Source: Enterobacter hormaechei subsp. xiangfangensis
GTDB taxonomy: Bacteria; Pseudomonadota; Gammaproteobacteria; Enterobacterales; Enterobacteriaceae
Assembly (NCBI RefSeq): GCF_001729785.1
Contig: NZ_CP017183.1
Location: 372,001-436,000, forward strand
Direction: 5' to 3'
DNA: 64,000 nt
Shown here: one piece after another, positions 32,592 through 43,359 of the stretch
How the letters are laid out: every line of letters starts with the position of its first letter
Numbering within the stretch: the stretch's first letter is position 1
The notes under the pieces: generated by a model
What the model saw: only the letters and a program-made list of their open reading frames with translations
Databases searched by the model: none
Told to the model about the DNA's origin: nothing
Program-made: the position numbers and the translations under genes

Positions 32592-32723
32592 ATGAAACGT
32601 ACCGTTAAAATTCTGCTTCTGTTAGCGCTCTCCAGCGCAATTCTCTCCGGTTGCAACACCGCGCGTGGCATGGGTGAAGATATCCAGGATCTCGGCCATA
32701 TCATTTCCCATGCGGCCAGCTAA
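32592..32723 (+). CDS. ecnA: Entericidin A, small lipoprotein
   Basis: A 43-residue lipoprotein, MKRTVKILLLLALSSAILSG then Cys21 in a lipobox, with the entericidin signature CNTARGMGEDIQDLG and an amphipathic tail. In E. coli EcnA is the antidote of the EcnA/EcnB pair that influences programmed lysis in stationary phase. It has a good AGGGAAG Shine-Dalgarno and is paired with ecnB 108 bases downstream, as in E. coli and Citrobacter. Confidence 0.93.
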   Translation: MKRTVKILLLLALSSAILSGCNTARGMGEDIQDLGHIISHAAS

Positions 32724-32831
32724 TTCCGTCTAATTTTCCTAAAAATTCTTCCTTTTCCGTCAAACGACAAGATCTTGTCTATTCTTAAGTTGCTATACAC
32801 AAAATAACTTTGGCTATAAAAGGAAGATATT

Positions 32832-32978
32832 ATGGTTAAGAAAACAATTGCAGCGATCTTTTCTGTTCTGGTGCTTTCTTCGGTACTGACTGCATGTAAC
32901 ACCACCCGTGGCGTAGGGGAAGATATCTCCGACGGTGGTAACGCGATTTCTGGCGCAGCAACCAAAGCTCAGAACTAA
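32832..32978 (+). CDS. ecnB: Entericidin B, small lipoprotein
   Basis: A 48-residue lipoprotein: a signal peptide ending VLTA, Cys22, then [20 protein letters not shown]. It is the bacteriolytic partner of EcnA in E. coli, where its own promoter is RpoS-dependent and osmotically controlled. AGGAAG precedes the ATG. The gap before it contains GCTATAC, which could be a sigma-S -10. A strong hairpin ends the transcript against the convergent regulator gene. Confidence 0.94.
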   Translation: MVKKTIAAIFSVLVLSSVLTACNTTRGVGEDISDGGNAISGAATKAQN

Positions 32979-32985
32979 TGAAAGC

Positions 32986-33017
32986 GACGGTACGGCAGGT
33001 CATTTCACCGTACCGTC
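32986..33017. terminator. Hairpin after ecnB
   Basis: Ten-base stem GACGGTACGG / CCGTACCGTC around a 12-base loop, 8 bases after ecnB. It reaches the stop codon of the convergent LuxR-type gene, so it probably serves both. Confidence 0.8.
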
Positions 33018-33615
33018 AATTCTCCACTTCCTGTAGCGATAAAAACGGGGAGTAGCGCGTATCCATATGTAGCTTCATGCGGATATTGCGTTTGTACGTG
33101 TACACCGTTTTTCCGTTAATGCGCAGATTGCTGGCAATTTTCTGGTTGCTCGCGCCATCCATCCACAGGCTAAGAACTCTCTCTTCCTGACGCGTCAGTA
33201 ACGGTGCCGCCATCTCCGGAAGCTCCGCGCTTGCGCATGACGTTAGCGCGTCATTTATCACCGCCGCTAGTTTTTCCAGATCGGTATTTTTGGAAAGAGA
33301 AGACCATATCGGGAACTGCGCCAGATAATCTGTCATCTCTTGCTCCTGGCCTGATTGCAGCATAATAAAAGGCAATGTTTCGCTGGCAATCAGCAGGGAG
33401 GATAGCTGCTGAAAATGGTGTAAATCCTGCCGGAAGCCAGATAAATCAGCGATGACCAGCGCAGGTTTCCATTGCAGGATATGCTCTCTGGCGAGGAAAA
33501 GATTATTTACCCCGGTTACGACGAAATGACCCGAAAACAGGTCTGAATGATTGACCCAGGCTTCAAATCCCGTGCGGGTGAAGTGACAACGGTCAATCAA
33601 AAGAATTTTAAACAT
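33016..33615 (-). CDS. ecnR: LuxR-type regulator beside entericidin genes, probable EcnR
   Basis: A 199-residue regulator with a degenerate receiver-like N domain (Asp8 and Asp57 present, the second acidic residue missing, Lys109 kept) and a clear LuxR/FixJ helix-turn-helix at about 139-185 (LLTRQEERVLSLWMDGASNQKIASNL...TYKRNIRMKL). The incomplete acidic pocket suggests a response that does not need phosphorylation, as in RcsA- or BglJ-like proteins. E. coli K-12 lacks this gene between ecnB and sugE. The name EcnR has been used for a regulator beside ecnAB in Enterobacter; I assign it by position, and the control of ecnAB is inferred. Confidence 0.65.
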   Translation of the reverse strand: MFKILLIDRCHFTRTGFEAWVNHSDLFSGHFVVTGVNNLFLAREHILQWKPALVIADLSGFRQDLHHFQQLSSLLIASETLPFIMLQSGQEQEMTDYLAQFPIWSSLSKNTDLEKLAAVINDALTSCASAELPEMAAPLLTRQEERVLSLWMDGASNQKIASNLRINGKTVYTYKRNIRMKLHMDTRYSPFLSLQEVEN

Positions 33616-33806
33616 AAAATTTTCGCAGTCGGCTAGTGGTTTGGCTTCCTGCCATCAGAAAGCCTATCATCATAGAGAAGTCGGATGAGTCATAAATGCC
33701 TGAACTCCGTGTCTTACAGAGGCTATTTCTTGCCTTAACATGTTCAGCAGAAAAAGTTTGAAAAAAAATTCCATGCTAACCAAAATATAAGGCGCAACCT
33801 CAGCCT

Positions 33807-33849
33807 TGCGGGACGACCCGTAAGCGCTTCATTCATCGGGGACGGCCCC
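33807..33849 (+). promoter_or_regulatory. Guanidine-II riboswitch (mini-ykkC)
   Basis: Two short hairpins in series, each with an ACGR tetraloop: CGGG-ACGA-CCCG (33809-33820, extended by outer pairs to 33807-33822) and GGGG-ACGG-CCCC (33838-33849). This is the defining form of the guanidine-II class, which frees the ribosome-binding site when guanidinium bridges the two loops. The Shine-Dalgarno (AAGGAG at 33866-33871) lies 17 bases after the second hairpin and sugE starts at 33878. Confidence 0.93.
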
Positions 33850-33877
33850 AACTTGTCGTTAAGTTAAGGAGCCTGAT

Positions 33878-34195
33878 ATGTCCTGGATCGTTCTTGTTAT
33901 TGCCGGTTTGCTCGAAGTGGTATGGGCAATTGGCCTGAAATATACCCATGGTTTTACCCGCCTGACGCCCAGCGTCATCACTATCGCCGCAATGATTGTC
34001 AGTATCGTCATGTTGTCATGGGCGATGCGAAGCTTGCCAGTCGGAACGGCTTACGCTGTCTGGACGGGAATTGGCGCGGTAGGGGCTGCCATTACCGGTA
34101 TTCTGCTGCTGGGGGAGTCTGCGAGCCTGGCGCGCATCGCCAGCCTCGCGTTAATCGTCGCGGGTATCATCGGGTTAAAACTCAGTACCCACTAA
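33878..34195 (+). CDS. sugE: Guanidinium exporter Gdx (SugE)
   Basis: A 105-residue small-multidrug-resistance family protein with four membrane helices and the essential Glu13 in the first helix ([13 protein letters not shown]). Members behind a guanidine riboswitch are guanidinium/proton antiporters that work as antiparallel dimers. The riboswitch immediately upstream settles the substrate better than the old name (suppressor of groEL) does. The last bases overlap blc, tail to tail. Confidence 0.95.
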   Translation: MSWIVLVIAGLLEVVWAIGLKYTHGFTRLTPSVITIAAMIVSIVMLSWAMRSLPVGTAYAVWTGIGAVGAAITGILLLGESASLARIASLALIVAGIIGLKLSTH

Positions 34196-34722
34196 TGCGG
34201 CTGTTTTACCCAGATTAATTTCGTCACGTCAAACCCTTGCCGGGTCGCTATGTCCAGCATCTGCTGTTTCATTTCCGCCGGGATCGTTGGCGTGCGGGAG
34301 AGGATCCACAGATAGTTGCGATCCGGCCCACACACCAGCGCATGGCGGTACTCTCTGTCCAGCGCAATGACGTTATACCCGCCGTAGAATGGGCCGATGA
34401 AAGAGACTTTCATGGCCGCGCGGTTAGACGCGCCGGTGAAATAGGCCTGACCAACTGACTGCTGCCACATCTGGCGATCCGGGTTATAGCCGCGGTTAAT
34501 GACCCGGATCCCGCCGTCATCCATCGCGCTGTAGTTGACCGTGACTTTTTCTAAGCCCCGTTCGAACTGATGGTCCATTCGGGCGATTTCATACCAGGTG
34601 CCGAGGAAGCGCTGTGCGTCGAAATTACTGACTACCGTGACGCCAGGCGGAGGAGTAGGGGAACTGCAAGCAACCACTAAAAACGCGGCTGTTACTGCGG
34701 CAATAACAGGCAGAATGCGCAT
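34192..34722 (-). CDS. blc: Outer-membrane lipocalin Blc
   Basis: A 176-residue bacterial lipocalin anchored by lipidation: the signal [21 protein letters not shown] has Cys19. The lipocalin signature [22 protein letters not shown] is intact, and the conserved WILSRTP segment comes late in the barrel. E. coli Blc binds lysophospholipids and is induced by RpoS, which suggests a role in envelope repair. It is encoded convergently with sugE. Confidence 0.95.
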   Translation of the reverse strand: MRILPVIAAVTAAFLVVACSSPTPPPGVTVVSNFDAQRFLGTWYEIARMDHQFERGLEKVTVNYSAMDDGGIRVINRGYNPDRQMWQQSVGQAYFTGASNRAAMKVSFIGPFYGGYNVIALDREYRHALVCGPDRNYLWILSRTPTIPAEMKQQMLDIATRQGFDVTKLIWVKQPH

Positions 34723-34796
34723 AGGAGTTTCCTTACTGTTTTTTGTTAAGTGTAGATGACAGCAGGGAAAATGCGGGAGATTGTGTAGGGTGTTTT

Positions 34797-34874
34797 GCCG
34801 GGTGGCGGCTTCGCCTTACCCGGCCTACAAAGTTCACGCGTTGTGTAGGCCGGGTAAGCGCAGCGCCACCCGGC
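34797..34874. repeat. BIME: two facing REP elements between blc and ampC
   Basis: GCCGGGTGGCGGCTTCGCC...CGGCCTAC (34797-34828) and its inverted partner GTAGGCCGGGTAAGCGCAGCGCCACCCGGC (34845-34874) form a classic inverted REP pair. It lies downstream of ampC and upstream of blc. Confidence 0.85.
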
Positions 34875-34880
34875 AATGTT

Positions 34881-36140
<1,260 letters not shown>

Positions 36141-36158
36141 TTTCTAACGGAAGAGACC

Positions 36159-37034
36159 ATGACGCGAAGCTATCTCCCCCTCAATTCGCTTCGAGCTTTT
36201 GAAGCCGCCGCGAGACATCTCAGCTTTACGCATGCGGCCATTGAGCTGAACGTGACCCATTCAGCCATTAGCCAGCATGTGAAAACGCTGGAGCAGCACC
36301 TGAACTGTCAGCTGTTCGTTCGCGTGTCGCGCGGGCTGATGTTGACTACCGAGGGTGAAAATTTACTGCCGGTGTTGAATGATTCTTTCGATCGTATAGC
36401 CGGAATGCTGGATCGCTTCGCTAACCATCGTGCGCAGGAGAAGCTGAAAATCGGCGTGGTGGGTACATTTGCCACCGGGGTTTTATTCTCGCAGCTGGAG
36501 GATTTTCGCCGTGGCTATCCGCACATCGATCTTCAGCTTTCCACCCATAACAACCGCGTTGATCCGGCTGCCGAAGGGCTTGACTATACGATCCGCTACG
36601 GTGGCGGGGCGTGGCACGGCACCGAGGCTGAATTCCTTTGTCATGCGCCGCTCGCGCCGCTGTGTACGCCCGATATCGCCGCCAGTCTGCACAGTCCGGC
36701 CGACATCCTCAGGTTTACGCTGCTGCGCTCTTACCGACGCGATGAATGGACCGCGTGGATGCAGGCGGCCGGCGAGCATCCCCCTTCGCCAACGCACCGC
36801 GTGATGGTATTTGATTCGTCCGTGACCATGCTGGAGGCCGCTCAGGCAGGGGTGGGCATTGCCATTGCGCCTGTCGATATGTTTACCCATCTGTTAGCCA
36901 GCGAGCGCATTGTACAGCCCTTTGCGACGCAGATTGAGCTCGGCAGTTACTGGCTGACCCGATTGCAGTCCCGGGCAGAAACGCCAGCCATGCGCGAATT
37001 TTCCCGGTGGCTGGTGGAGAAGATGAAAAAGTAA
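36159..37034 (+). CDS. ampR: LysR-type regulator AmpR
   Basis: A 291-residue regulator of ampC. Its N-terminal winged helix-turn-helix (about 5-65) and LysR effector domain sense cell-wall muropeptides: 1,6-anhydro peptides activate it and UDP-MurNAc pentapeptide holds it in the repressing state. Positions whose substitution is known to derepress ampC are wild type here: Arg86, Gly102 and Asp135. The gene therefore predicts normal inducible AmpC, with derepression depending on ampD outside the window. Confidence 0.97.
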   Translation: MTRSYLPLNSLRAFEAAARHLSFTHAAIELNVTHSAISQHVKTLEQHLNCQLFVRVSRGLMLTTEGENLLPVLNDSFDRIAGMLDRFANHRAQEKLKIGVVGTFATGVLFSQLEDFRRGYPHIDLQLSTHNNRVDPAAEGLDYTIRYGGGAWHGTEAEFLCHAPLAPLCTPDIAASLHSPADILRFTLLRSYRRDEWTAWMQAAGEHPPSPTHRVMVFDSSVTMLEAAQAGVGIAIAPVDMFTHLLASERIVQPFATQIELGSYWLTRLQSRAETPAMREFSRWLVEKMKK

Positions 37035-37063
37035 AAAGCCCGCCGGATGGCGGGCCTGTTCAG

Positions 37064-37423
37064 TCAGATGGTGACCACGGCAATCAACGTGACGACCGTC
37101 AGAATGGTCGCCAGACCGTAGAAGACCCATTTACCGCTTGGCACATGGATTTTCAGATCGTGCATCGCATGGTGGATACGGTGCAGACCACACCACAGCG
37201 GCAGGACGATCATCAGGAAGATGAACACGCGGCCAATAAAGCTGCTCGCAAAGGCCAGTACGCGCTCATAGCTCAGCGCATCGCCCGGGAACAACCCCAG
37301 CGGCAGCATGATCCCGACCAGCAGGATAATGACCGGGGCAATAATGGCGCTCCACATGCCGCCTGCGCCAAACAGCCCCCAGAAAACCGGCTCGTCTGAA
37401 CGTTTAGGATTTGGATTGATCAC
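37064..37423 (-). CDS. frdD: Fumarate reductase membrane anchor FrdD
   Basis: The 119-residue hydrophobic anchor with three membrane helices that, with FrdC, holds the catalytic FrdAB pair on the inner membrane and binds menaquinol. The start is GTG at 37423: GGAG lies six bases before it, and the protein then begins (M)[23 protein letters not shown] as in E. coli. It is last of frdABCD, 10 bases after frdC, and no terminator hairpin was resolved before ampR. Confidence 0.95.
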   Translation of the reverse strand: MINPNPKRSDEPVFWGLFGAGGMWSAIIAPVIILLVGIMLPLGLFPGDALSYERVLAFASSFIGRVFIFLMIVLPLWCGLHRIHHAMHDLKIHVPSGKWVFYGLATILTVVTLIAVVTI

Positions 37424-37433
37424 AGTAGTCTCC

Positions 37434-37829
37434 TTACCAAAACAGTGCGACAAACAGAATGACCACAGAGACAACTGCTGTCACTGCCCAGAGCCCTTTA
37501 ATGACCGGCTCTGGCCCCATTTTTTCGCCTTTTACAATGATGTTCGCTGCTTTTGGCGCCAGTTCAAACCAGGTTTTGGTATGAAGCAGCGCGGCGGCGA
37601 GCACAATCAGGTTCAGTACTACGATGATTGGGTTTTGCAGGAAGCCCACAAAACTGGCCCAGGCTTCCGGGCCGTGCTTGAGGGCATACACCCCGTACAT
37701 CAGTTCGAGGCTGAACCAGACCGCGGGAACTGCCGTGCCTTCACGCAGCATATAGAAGCGATAAAACGGCAGTTTTTTCCACCAGGTGGACGGCATTGGT
37801 CGCACGTAGGCTTTGCGTTTAGTCGTCAT
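37434..37829 (-). CDS. frdC: Fumarate reductase membrane anchor FrdC
   Basis: The 131-residue anchor subunit with three membrane helices (about 25-50, 65-85 and 105-130) and the conserved quinone-site glutamate in [15 protein letters not shown]. Of two adjacent ATGs, the second (37829) is spaced six bases from AGGAG and gives the E. coli length. It lies 10 bases after frdB and 10 before frdD. Confidence 0.95.
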   Translation of the reverse strand: MTTKRKAYVRPMPSTWWKKLPFYRFYMLREGTAVPAVWFSLELMYGVYALKHGPEAWASFVGFLQNPIIVVLNLIVLAAALLHTKTWFELAPKAANIIVKGEKMGPEPVIKGLWAVTAVVSVVILFVALFW

Positions 37830-37839
37830 CATGCACTCC

Positions 37840-38574
37840 TTAGCGTGGTTTCAGGGTAGCGATAAGAAAGTCTTTCGAGCTTTCCACCTTACCCTGCTGA
37901 ATGGCGGCGGCCGGGTCGACATGCTTCGGACAGACTTCGGAGCAGTAACCGACAAACGTGCAGGTCCAGACCCCGTTCTGGCTGTTCAACTGGGCCATAC
38001 GTTCTTTTTTGCCGTGGTCGCGGCTGTCTTCGTTATAGCGGTGCGCCAGGGTAATGGCGGCCGGGCCGATAAACTCAGGGTTCAGGCCAAACTGTGGACA
38101 GGCGGCGTAGCACAGGCCGCAGTTGATGCAGCCGGAGAACTGATGGTATTTCGCCATCTGCGCGGGCGTCTGAGTGTTTGGCCCCTGATCCGGTGTGCGC
38201 GGGTTGCCGATGATGTACGGCTTAATCGCTTCGAGGCTTTCGATAAAGTGGGTCATGTCGACCACCAGATCGCGCTCAATCGGGAAATTGCCCAGCGCTT
38301 CAACCTTGATGCCTTTGGTGTAATCACGCAGGAAGGTTTTACACGCCAGCTTTGGCACCTTGTTGACCATCATGCCGCAGGAGCCGCAAATTGCCATGCG
38401 GCAGGACCAGCGGTAGCTCAGGTCTGGGGCCAGGTTATCTTTGATATAGCCGAGCGCATCCAGCAGGGAGGTTTGCTCGTCGTAAGGGACTTCATAGAAA
38501 GCGCTATGCGGCGCGGCGTCCACTTCCGGATTGTAGCGCACCACTTCAACTTTCAGTTTTTGCATCTCAGCCAT
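37840..38574 (-). CDS. frdB: Fumarate reductase iron-sulfur subunit FrdB
   Basis: The 244-residue electron-transfer subunit between menaquinol in FrdCD and FAD in FrdA. It holds the [2Fe-2S] ligands ([14 protein letters not shown]...ACKTF) and the ferredoxin-type [12 protein letters not shown] with a later CxxxCP for the [4Fe-4S] and [3Fe-4S] clusters. The ATG at 38574 gives the E. coli start [17 protein letters not shown]; the longer frame reads back into frdA. It overlaps frdA by eight bases. Confidence 0.97.
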   Translation of the reverse strand: MAEMQKLKVEVVRYNPEVDAAPHSAFYEVPYDEQTSLLDALGYIKDNLAPDLSYRWSCRMAICGSCGMMVNKVPKLACKTFLRDYTKGIKVEALGNFPIERDLVVDMTHFIESLEAIKPYIIGNPRTPDQGPNTQTPAQMAKYHQFSGCINCGLCYAACPQFGLNPEFIGPAAITLAHRYNEDSRDHGKKERMAQLNSQNGVWTCTFVGYCSEVCPKHVDPAAAIQQGKVESSKDFLIATLKPR

Positions 38575-40357
38575 TCGCCTTCTCCTTCTTATCGGCGGCT
38601 TCTGCTTCTGCACCGTACACGCGTTTCGCCGGTGGCAGCGTGGTGATTTTCACGTCGCTGTAGTCCAGACGGGTGGTGCCATCCGCATCGCGCCAGGCGA
38701 GAGTGTGTTTAAGGAAATTGACGTCGTCACGTTCAGTGCAGCCCTCATCCAGACGCTGGTGCGCGCCGCGGGACTCTTTACGCGCCAGGGCGGAATGGGC
38801 CATACATTCTGCGACGTTCAGGCCGTGGCCCAGTTCAATGGTATAAAGCAGTTCGGTATTGAATACGCTGGAAGTGTCGGTGATACGCACGCGCTTGAAG
38901 CGCTCCTGCAACTCCGCCAGCTTATCGACGGTTTTCTGCATCAGCTCTGGCGTACGGTAGATCCCGCAGCCTTCTTCCATCGACAGCCCCATTTCGTCGC
39001 GGATCTTCGACCAGTTTTCGTTACCTTCCTGGTTCACCAGGTCTTTCAGGCGTTTTTCGACGTCTACAACCTGCGCATCCAGCGCCGCGCTGTTAGCTTC
39101 ACCTGCCGTTGCGGCACGCTCCACCGCACGTTCGCCCGCCATGCGACCAAAGACCACCAGCTCAGCCAGCGAGTTCGAGCCCAGACGGTTTGCGCCGTGC
39201 AGACCGACGGAGGAACACTCGCCCACCGCAAACAGCCCTTTGATGCGGGTTTCGCACTGCTGATCGGTTTCGATGCCGCCCATGGTGTAGTGCGCGGTTG
39301 GACGCACCGGGATCGGTTCTTTCACCGGATCGACGCCCACATACGCTTTCGCCAGCTCGCAGATAAACGGCAGACGCTCCAGCAGTTTCTTCTCGCCGAG
39401 ATGACGCAGGTCGAGATGCACCACGTCGCCGCGCGGCGTTGAGATGGTGTTGCCTTTGCGCCACTCGTGCCAGAAAGCCTGAGAGACTTTGTCGCGAGGG
39501 CCGAGTTCCATGTATTTGTTTTTCGGCTCGCCAAGTGGGGTTTCCGGACCCATGCCGTAATCCTGCAAATAGCGATAGCCGTTTTTGTTGACCAGAATTC
39601 CGCCTTCGCCGCGGCAGCCTTCCGTCATCAGTATGCCGGAGCCCGGTAGGCCGGTTGGGTGATACTGGACGAACTCCATATCACGCAGCGGGACGCCGTG
39701 GCTGAGCGCCATGCCCATACCGTCACCGGTGACGATGCCGCCGTTGGTGTTGTAGCGGTATACGCGGCCAGCGCCGCCCGTTGCCATCACCACCGCATTA
39801 GCGCGGATCTGGACAAGCGTGCCTTCCATCATGTTCATCGCCACCAGTCCGCGCGCATGACCGTCGTCGACCAGAATGTCGAGAACGAAATGTTCGTCAA
39901 AGCGCTGGATTTGTGGGAACTGGAGGGAGGTCTGGAACAGGGTGTGCAGCATGTGGAAGCCGGTCTTATCGGCGGCAAACCAGGTGCGTTCGATCTTCAT
40001 GCCACCGAAGCGGCGGACGTTGACGCTCCCGTCCGGACGGCGGCTCCACGGGCATCCCCACTGTTCCAGCTGGGTCATCTCCGTTGGGCAATGGTGCACG
40101 AAGTAATCAACGACATCCTGTTCGCAAAGCCAGTCGCCCCCTGCAACCGTGTCGTGGAAATGGTATTCGAAGCTGTCATGATCCTGCGCGACGGCAGCGG
40201 ATCCTCCTTCTGCGGCTACCGTGTGGCTGCGCATCGGATAGACTTTTGAAATCAATGCGATTTTAGCGTTCGGATTGGCTTGTGCCGCAGCAATTGCAGC
40301 GCGTAATCCAGCCCCGCCAGCGCCTATTACGGCAAGATCGGCTTGAAAAGTTTGCAC
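38567..40357 (-). CDS. frdA: Fumarate reductase flavoprotein FrdA
   Basis: The 596-residue catalytic subunit that reduces fumarate to succinate in anaerobic respiration. An N-terminal dinucleotide fold ([12 protein letters not shown]), His45 for covalent FAD ([13 protein letters not shown]) and the active-site HYTMGGIET and [13 protein letters not shown] segments are conserved. It starts at GTG 40357 behind GGAGGA. The C-terminal tail is six residues shorter than in E. coli. It is first of frdABCD and depends on fumarate supplied by DcuA and AspA. Confidence 0.97.
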   Translation of the reverse strand: MQTFQADLAVIGAGGAGLRAAIAAAQANPNAKIALISKVYPMRSHTVAAEGGSAAVAQDHDSFEYHFHDTVAGGDWLCEQDVVDYFVHHCPTEMTQLEQWGCPWSRRPDGSVNVRRFGGMKIERTWFAADKTGFHMLHTLFQTSLQFPQIQRFDEHFVLDILVDDGHARGLVAMNMMEGTLVQIRANAVVMATGGAGRVYRYNTNGGIVTGDGMGMALSHGVPLRDMEFVQYHPTGLPGSGILMTEGCRGEGGILVNKNGYRYLQDYGMGPETPLGEPKNKYMELGPRDKVSQAFWHEWRKGNTISTPRGDVVHLDLRHLGEKKLLERLPFICELAKAYVGVDPVKEPIPVRPTAHYTMGGIETDQQCETRIKGLFAVGECSSVGLHGANRLGSNSLAELVVFGRMAGERAVERAATAGEANSAALDAQVVDVEKRLKDLVNQEGNENWSKIRDEMGLSMEEGCGIYRTPELMQKTVDKLAELQERFKRVRITDTSSVFNTELLYTIELGHGLNVAECMAHSALARKESRGAHQRLDEGCTERDDVNFLKHTLAWRDADGTTRLDYSDVKITTLPPAKRVYGAEAEAADKKEKANG

Positions 40358-40466
40358 GACATTCCTCCAGATTTTTGTTTTCCCGCAACGCGATGAGCTA
40401 AAGGACGTTCACCTGCCCGAACGGGCGATTGCGGAAGCGATTCCACTGCTCCTTTATGGGTAAAAC

Positions 40467-40508
40467 AGTATAACCGCGTAGAAGGGAGGGAAATTTGACG
40501 TGTTCGAT
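40467..40508 (-). promoter_or_regulatory. frdABCD promoter with an FNR site
   Basis: On the minus strand an FNR-like box ATCGA-ACAC-GTCAA (40495-40508) is followed by a -10 TATACT (40467-40472). The box centre lies about 41.5 bases before the expected start point, the class II activator position, and the half-sites match the E. coli frd FNR site. The remaining gap to epmA (about 160 bases) is AT-rich and holds the epmA promoter. Confidence 0.75.
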
Positions 40509-40667
40509 TTTTTTGCTGTTCTGTGCGGTGATTTATCATTGTGATTAATGAATGGCGTCACAGTATTTCTCTGTGCAATGAAAAGGGACTTTTACTGTGC
40601 AAAATTTGTCTCTGCCCCGGCTTACGAGTAGACTTCGTGCCCTTGTCTGAAAACGGAGAAATAACTC

Positions 40668-41645
40668 ATGAGCGAAACGGCCACCTGGCAGCCGAGCGCA
40701 TCCATTCCAAACCTGCTAAAGCGCGCAGCAATTATGGCGGAGATCCGCCGTTTCTTTGCCGACCGCGGCGTCCTGGAGGTGGAAACGCCGTGCATGAGTC
40801 AGGCGACGGTCACGGATATTCATCTGGTCCCGTTTGAAACCCGTTTTGTTGGCCCAGGCCACTCTCAGGGCATGAATCTGTATCTGATGACCAGCCCGGA
40901 ATACCATATGAAGCGTCTGCTGGCGGCCGGGTGTGGTCCGGTCTATCAGCTGTGCCGTAGCTTCCGTAATGAAGAGATGGGCCGACACCATAATCCGGAA
41001 TTCACCATGCTGGAGTGGTACCGCCCGCACTACGACATGTATCGTCTGATGAACGAAGTCGACGATCTGCTGCAACAGGTGCTGGATTGCGCGGAAGCTG
41101 AAACGCTCTCCTATCAGCAGGCCTTCCAGCGCCATCTGGAAATCGATCCGCTGTCGGCTGATAAAACACAGCTGCGTGAAGTGGCGGCAAAACTGGATCT
41201 GAGCAATGTGGCGGATAACGAAGAGGACCGCGACACGCTGTTGCAACTGCTGTTCACCTTTGGCGTTGAACCGCAAATTGGTAAAGATCGCCCGACGTTT
41301 GTCTATCACTTCCCGGCCAGCCAGGCCTCGCTGGCGCAGATCAGCACCGAAGATCACCGCGTGGCGGAACGGTTTGAGGTGTACTTCAAAGGCATTGAGC
41401 TGGCGAACGGTTTCCACGAGCTGACCGACGCGCGCGAACAGCAGCAGCGTTTCGAGCAGGATAACCGCAAGCGCAACGCGCGCGGTCTGCCGCAGCAGCC
41501 GATTGACACCAACCTGCTGGAAGCGCTTAAGGCCGGTTTACCGGACTGCTCCGGCGTGGCGCTGGGTGTGGATCGTCTGGTCATGCTGGCGCTGGGTGCC
41601 GAGCAACTGGGCGATGTGATTGCCTTTACGGTCGATCGCGCCTGA
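40668..41645 (+). CDS. epmA: EF-P--lysine ligase EpmA (PoxA/GenX/YjeA)
   Basis: A 325-residue paralogue of class II lysyl-tRNA synthetase lacking the anticodon-binding domain. It transfers (R)-beta-lysine to Lys34 of EF-P instead of to tRNA. Class II motifs are visible: motif 2 [22 protein letters not shown] and motif 3 [15 protein letters not shown]. It is divergent from frdABCD. It completes the pathway whose other parts are epmB and efp. Confidence 0.96.
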   Translation: MSETATWQPSASIPNLLKRAAIMAEIRRFFADRGVLEVETPCMSQATVTDIHLVPFETRFVGPGHSQGMNLYLMTSPEYHMKRLLAAGCGPVYQLCRSFRNEEMGRHHNPEFTMLEWYRPHYDMYRLMNEVDDLLQQVLDCAEAETLSYQQAFQRHLEIDPLSADKTQLREVAAKLDLSNVADNEEDRDTLLQLLFTFGVEPQIGKDRPTFVYHFPASQASLAQISTEDHRVAERFEVYFKGIELANGFHELTDAREQQQRFEQDNRKRNARGLPQQPIDTNLLEALKAGLPDCSGVALGVDRLVMLALGAEQLGDVIAFTVDRA

Positions 41646-41651
41646 AAAAAT

Positions 41652-41682
41652 GCCGGGTGGCGCTGTCGCTTACCCGGCCTAC
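41652..41682. repeat. REP element between epmA and yjeM
   Basis: GCCGGGTGGCGCTGTCGCTTACCCGGCCTAC has the arms and central mismatch of a REP element; it starts seven bases after the epmA stop. Confidence 0.75.
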
Positions 41683-41823
41683 TCGGTCATTTAACTCTGC
41701 CACATTAAAAACTGCTCTTTTCGCTATGCACGGGTCTTTTTCTTAAATTGACTCGGATAGCCACAATATTTGTCTGGTCATCTGCTACCATCCGCGCAGT
41801 TTAATTCCGTTTCGGATGGTTAT

Positions 41824-43323
41824 ATGTCTCACTCACTCAAAAAAATGACCCTTACCGGGCTCATTCTGATGATTTTTACGTCAGTCTTTGGCTTTGCCAA
41901 TAGCCCGTCCGCGTTTTATCTGATGGGCTACAGTGCGACGCCGTTTTATATCGTTTCCGCTCTGTTCTTCTTTATCCCGTTTGCGCTGATGATGGCGGAG
42001 ATGGGCTCGGCGTACCGGAAAGAAGAGGGTGGCATCTATTCGTGGATGAACAACAGCGTCGGCCCCCGTTACGCGTTTATCGGTACGTTCATGTGGTTTT
42101 CATCCTACGTCGTCTGGATGGTCAGCACGGCGGCCAAGGTCTGGGTGCCGTTCTCAACGTTTCTCTTCGGTGCGGATAAAACGCAGGTCTGGTCTCTGGC
42201 GGGGCTGAGCTCCACGCAGGTGGTCGGTATTCTGGCGGTGTGCTGGATGGTGGTGGTCACGCTGGTGGCCTCGAAAGGCATCAACAAAATTGCCCGTATC
42301 ACTGCCGTTGGCGGTATTTCCGTGATGTGCCTGAACCTGGTGCTGCTGCTGGTCAGCATCGCCATTCTGTGCCTGAACGGCGGGCATTTCGCACAGGAAG
42401 TCAACTTCGTTTCATCGCCTAATCCGGGTTACCAGTCCGGACTGGCCATGCTCTCCTTCGTGGTGTTTGCCATCTTTGCTTACGGTGGAATTGAAGCCGT
42501 GGGCGGCCTGGTCGACAAAACCGAAAATCCGGAAAAGAACTTCGCCAAAGGCATTATCTTTGCCGCCATCGTCATATCCATTGGCTACTCACTGGCGATT
42601 TTCCTCTGGGGCGTCAGCACCAACTGGCAGCAGGTACTGAGCAATAACACTACCAACCTCGGCAACATTACCTACGTGTTGATGAAAAGCCTGGGGGTGA
42701 CGCTGGGCAACGCCATGGATCTCGCGCCGGAAACGTCGGCCACCCTGGGGATCTGGTTTGCGCGGATTACCGGTTTGTCGATGTTCCTCGCCTATACTGG
42801 CGCGTTCTTCACGCTGATCTACTCGCCGCTGAAAGCGATTATTCAGGGGACGCCAAAGGCGCTGTGGCCTGCACGTATGACTCAGCTGAACGCTGCCGGT
42901 ATGCCTGCCAACGCGATGTGGATGCAGTGCATGCTGGTGTGCGTGTTCATTCTGCTGGTGTCCTTCGGCGGTGATACCGCGTCGGCGTTCTATAACAAGC
43001 TGACCCTGATGGCAAACGTATCGATGACGCTTCCGTATCTGTTCCTGACCCTGGCGTTCCCGTTCTTTAAGGCGAAGCAGGATCTGGAACGACCGTTTGT
43101 GATCTTCAAAACCCGTGCGGCGACGCTGCTGGCGACCACTGTTGTGGTGCTGGTCGTCGCGTTCGCCAACATTTTTACCGTCATTCAGCCCGTTGTTGAG
43201 GCAAATGACTGGAACAGCACGCTGTGGATGGTTGGCGGACCGATCTTCTTCTCGCTGCTGGCAATGGGGATTTATGAGCATTACCGTCGTCGCTCGACGG
43301 CCTGTGTAGCAGAAGTGGCATAA
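41824..43323 (+). CDS. yjeM: Putative amino acid transporter YjeM (APC family)
   Basis: A 499-residue inner-membrane permease of the amino acid-polyamine-organocation superfamily, with 12 to 13 membrane segments. It is similar to glutamate/GABA antiporters (ILMIFTSVFGFANSPSAFYLMGYSA, FAYGGIEAVGGLVDKTENPEKNF). The substrate is not known. The frame is open 18 codons upstream, but the ATG at 41824 aligns with the E. coli start. It is convergent with mscM. Confidence 0.9.
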   Translation: MSHSLKKMTLTGLILMIFTSVFGFANSPSAFYLMGYSATPFYIVSALFFFIPFALMMAEMGSAYRKEEGGIYSWMNNSVGPRYAFIGTFMWFSSYVVWMVSTAAKVWVPFSTFLFGADKTQVWSLAGLSSTQVVGILAVCWMVVVTLVASKGINKIARITAVGGISVMCLNLVLLLVSIAILCLNGGHFAQEVNFVSSPNPGYQSGLAMLSFVVFAIFAYGGIEAVGGLVDKTENPEKNFAKGIIFAAIVISIGYSLAIFLWGVSTNWQQVLSNNTTNLGNITYVLMKSLGVTLGNAMDLAPETSATLGIWFARITGLSMFLAYTGAFFTLIYSPLKAIIQGTPKALWPARMTQLNAAGMPANAMWMQCMLVCVFILLVSFGGDTASAFYNKLTLMANVSMTLPYLFLTLAFPFFKAKQDLERPFVIFKTRAATLLATTVVVLVVAFANIFTVIQPVVEANDWNSTLWMVGGPIFFSLLAMGIYEHYRRRSTACVAEVA

Positions 43324-43331
43324 AGGATTGA

Positions 43332-43353
43332 CCCCCTCCCGATGGGGAGGGGG
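43332..43353. repeat. GC-rich hairpin between yjeM and mscM
   Basis: Nine-base stem CCCCCTCCC / GGGAGGGGG with a four-base loop, eight bases after yjeM and six before the mscM stop. It lacks a T-tract on either strand, so it is either a weak terminator or a copy of the CCCTCTCC-type repeat seen at 328-349. Confidence 0.6.
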
Positions 43354-43359
43354 AAAGGA

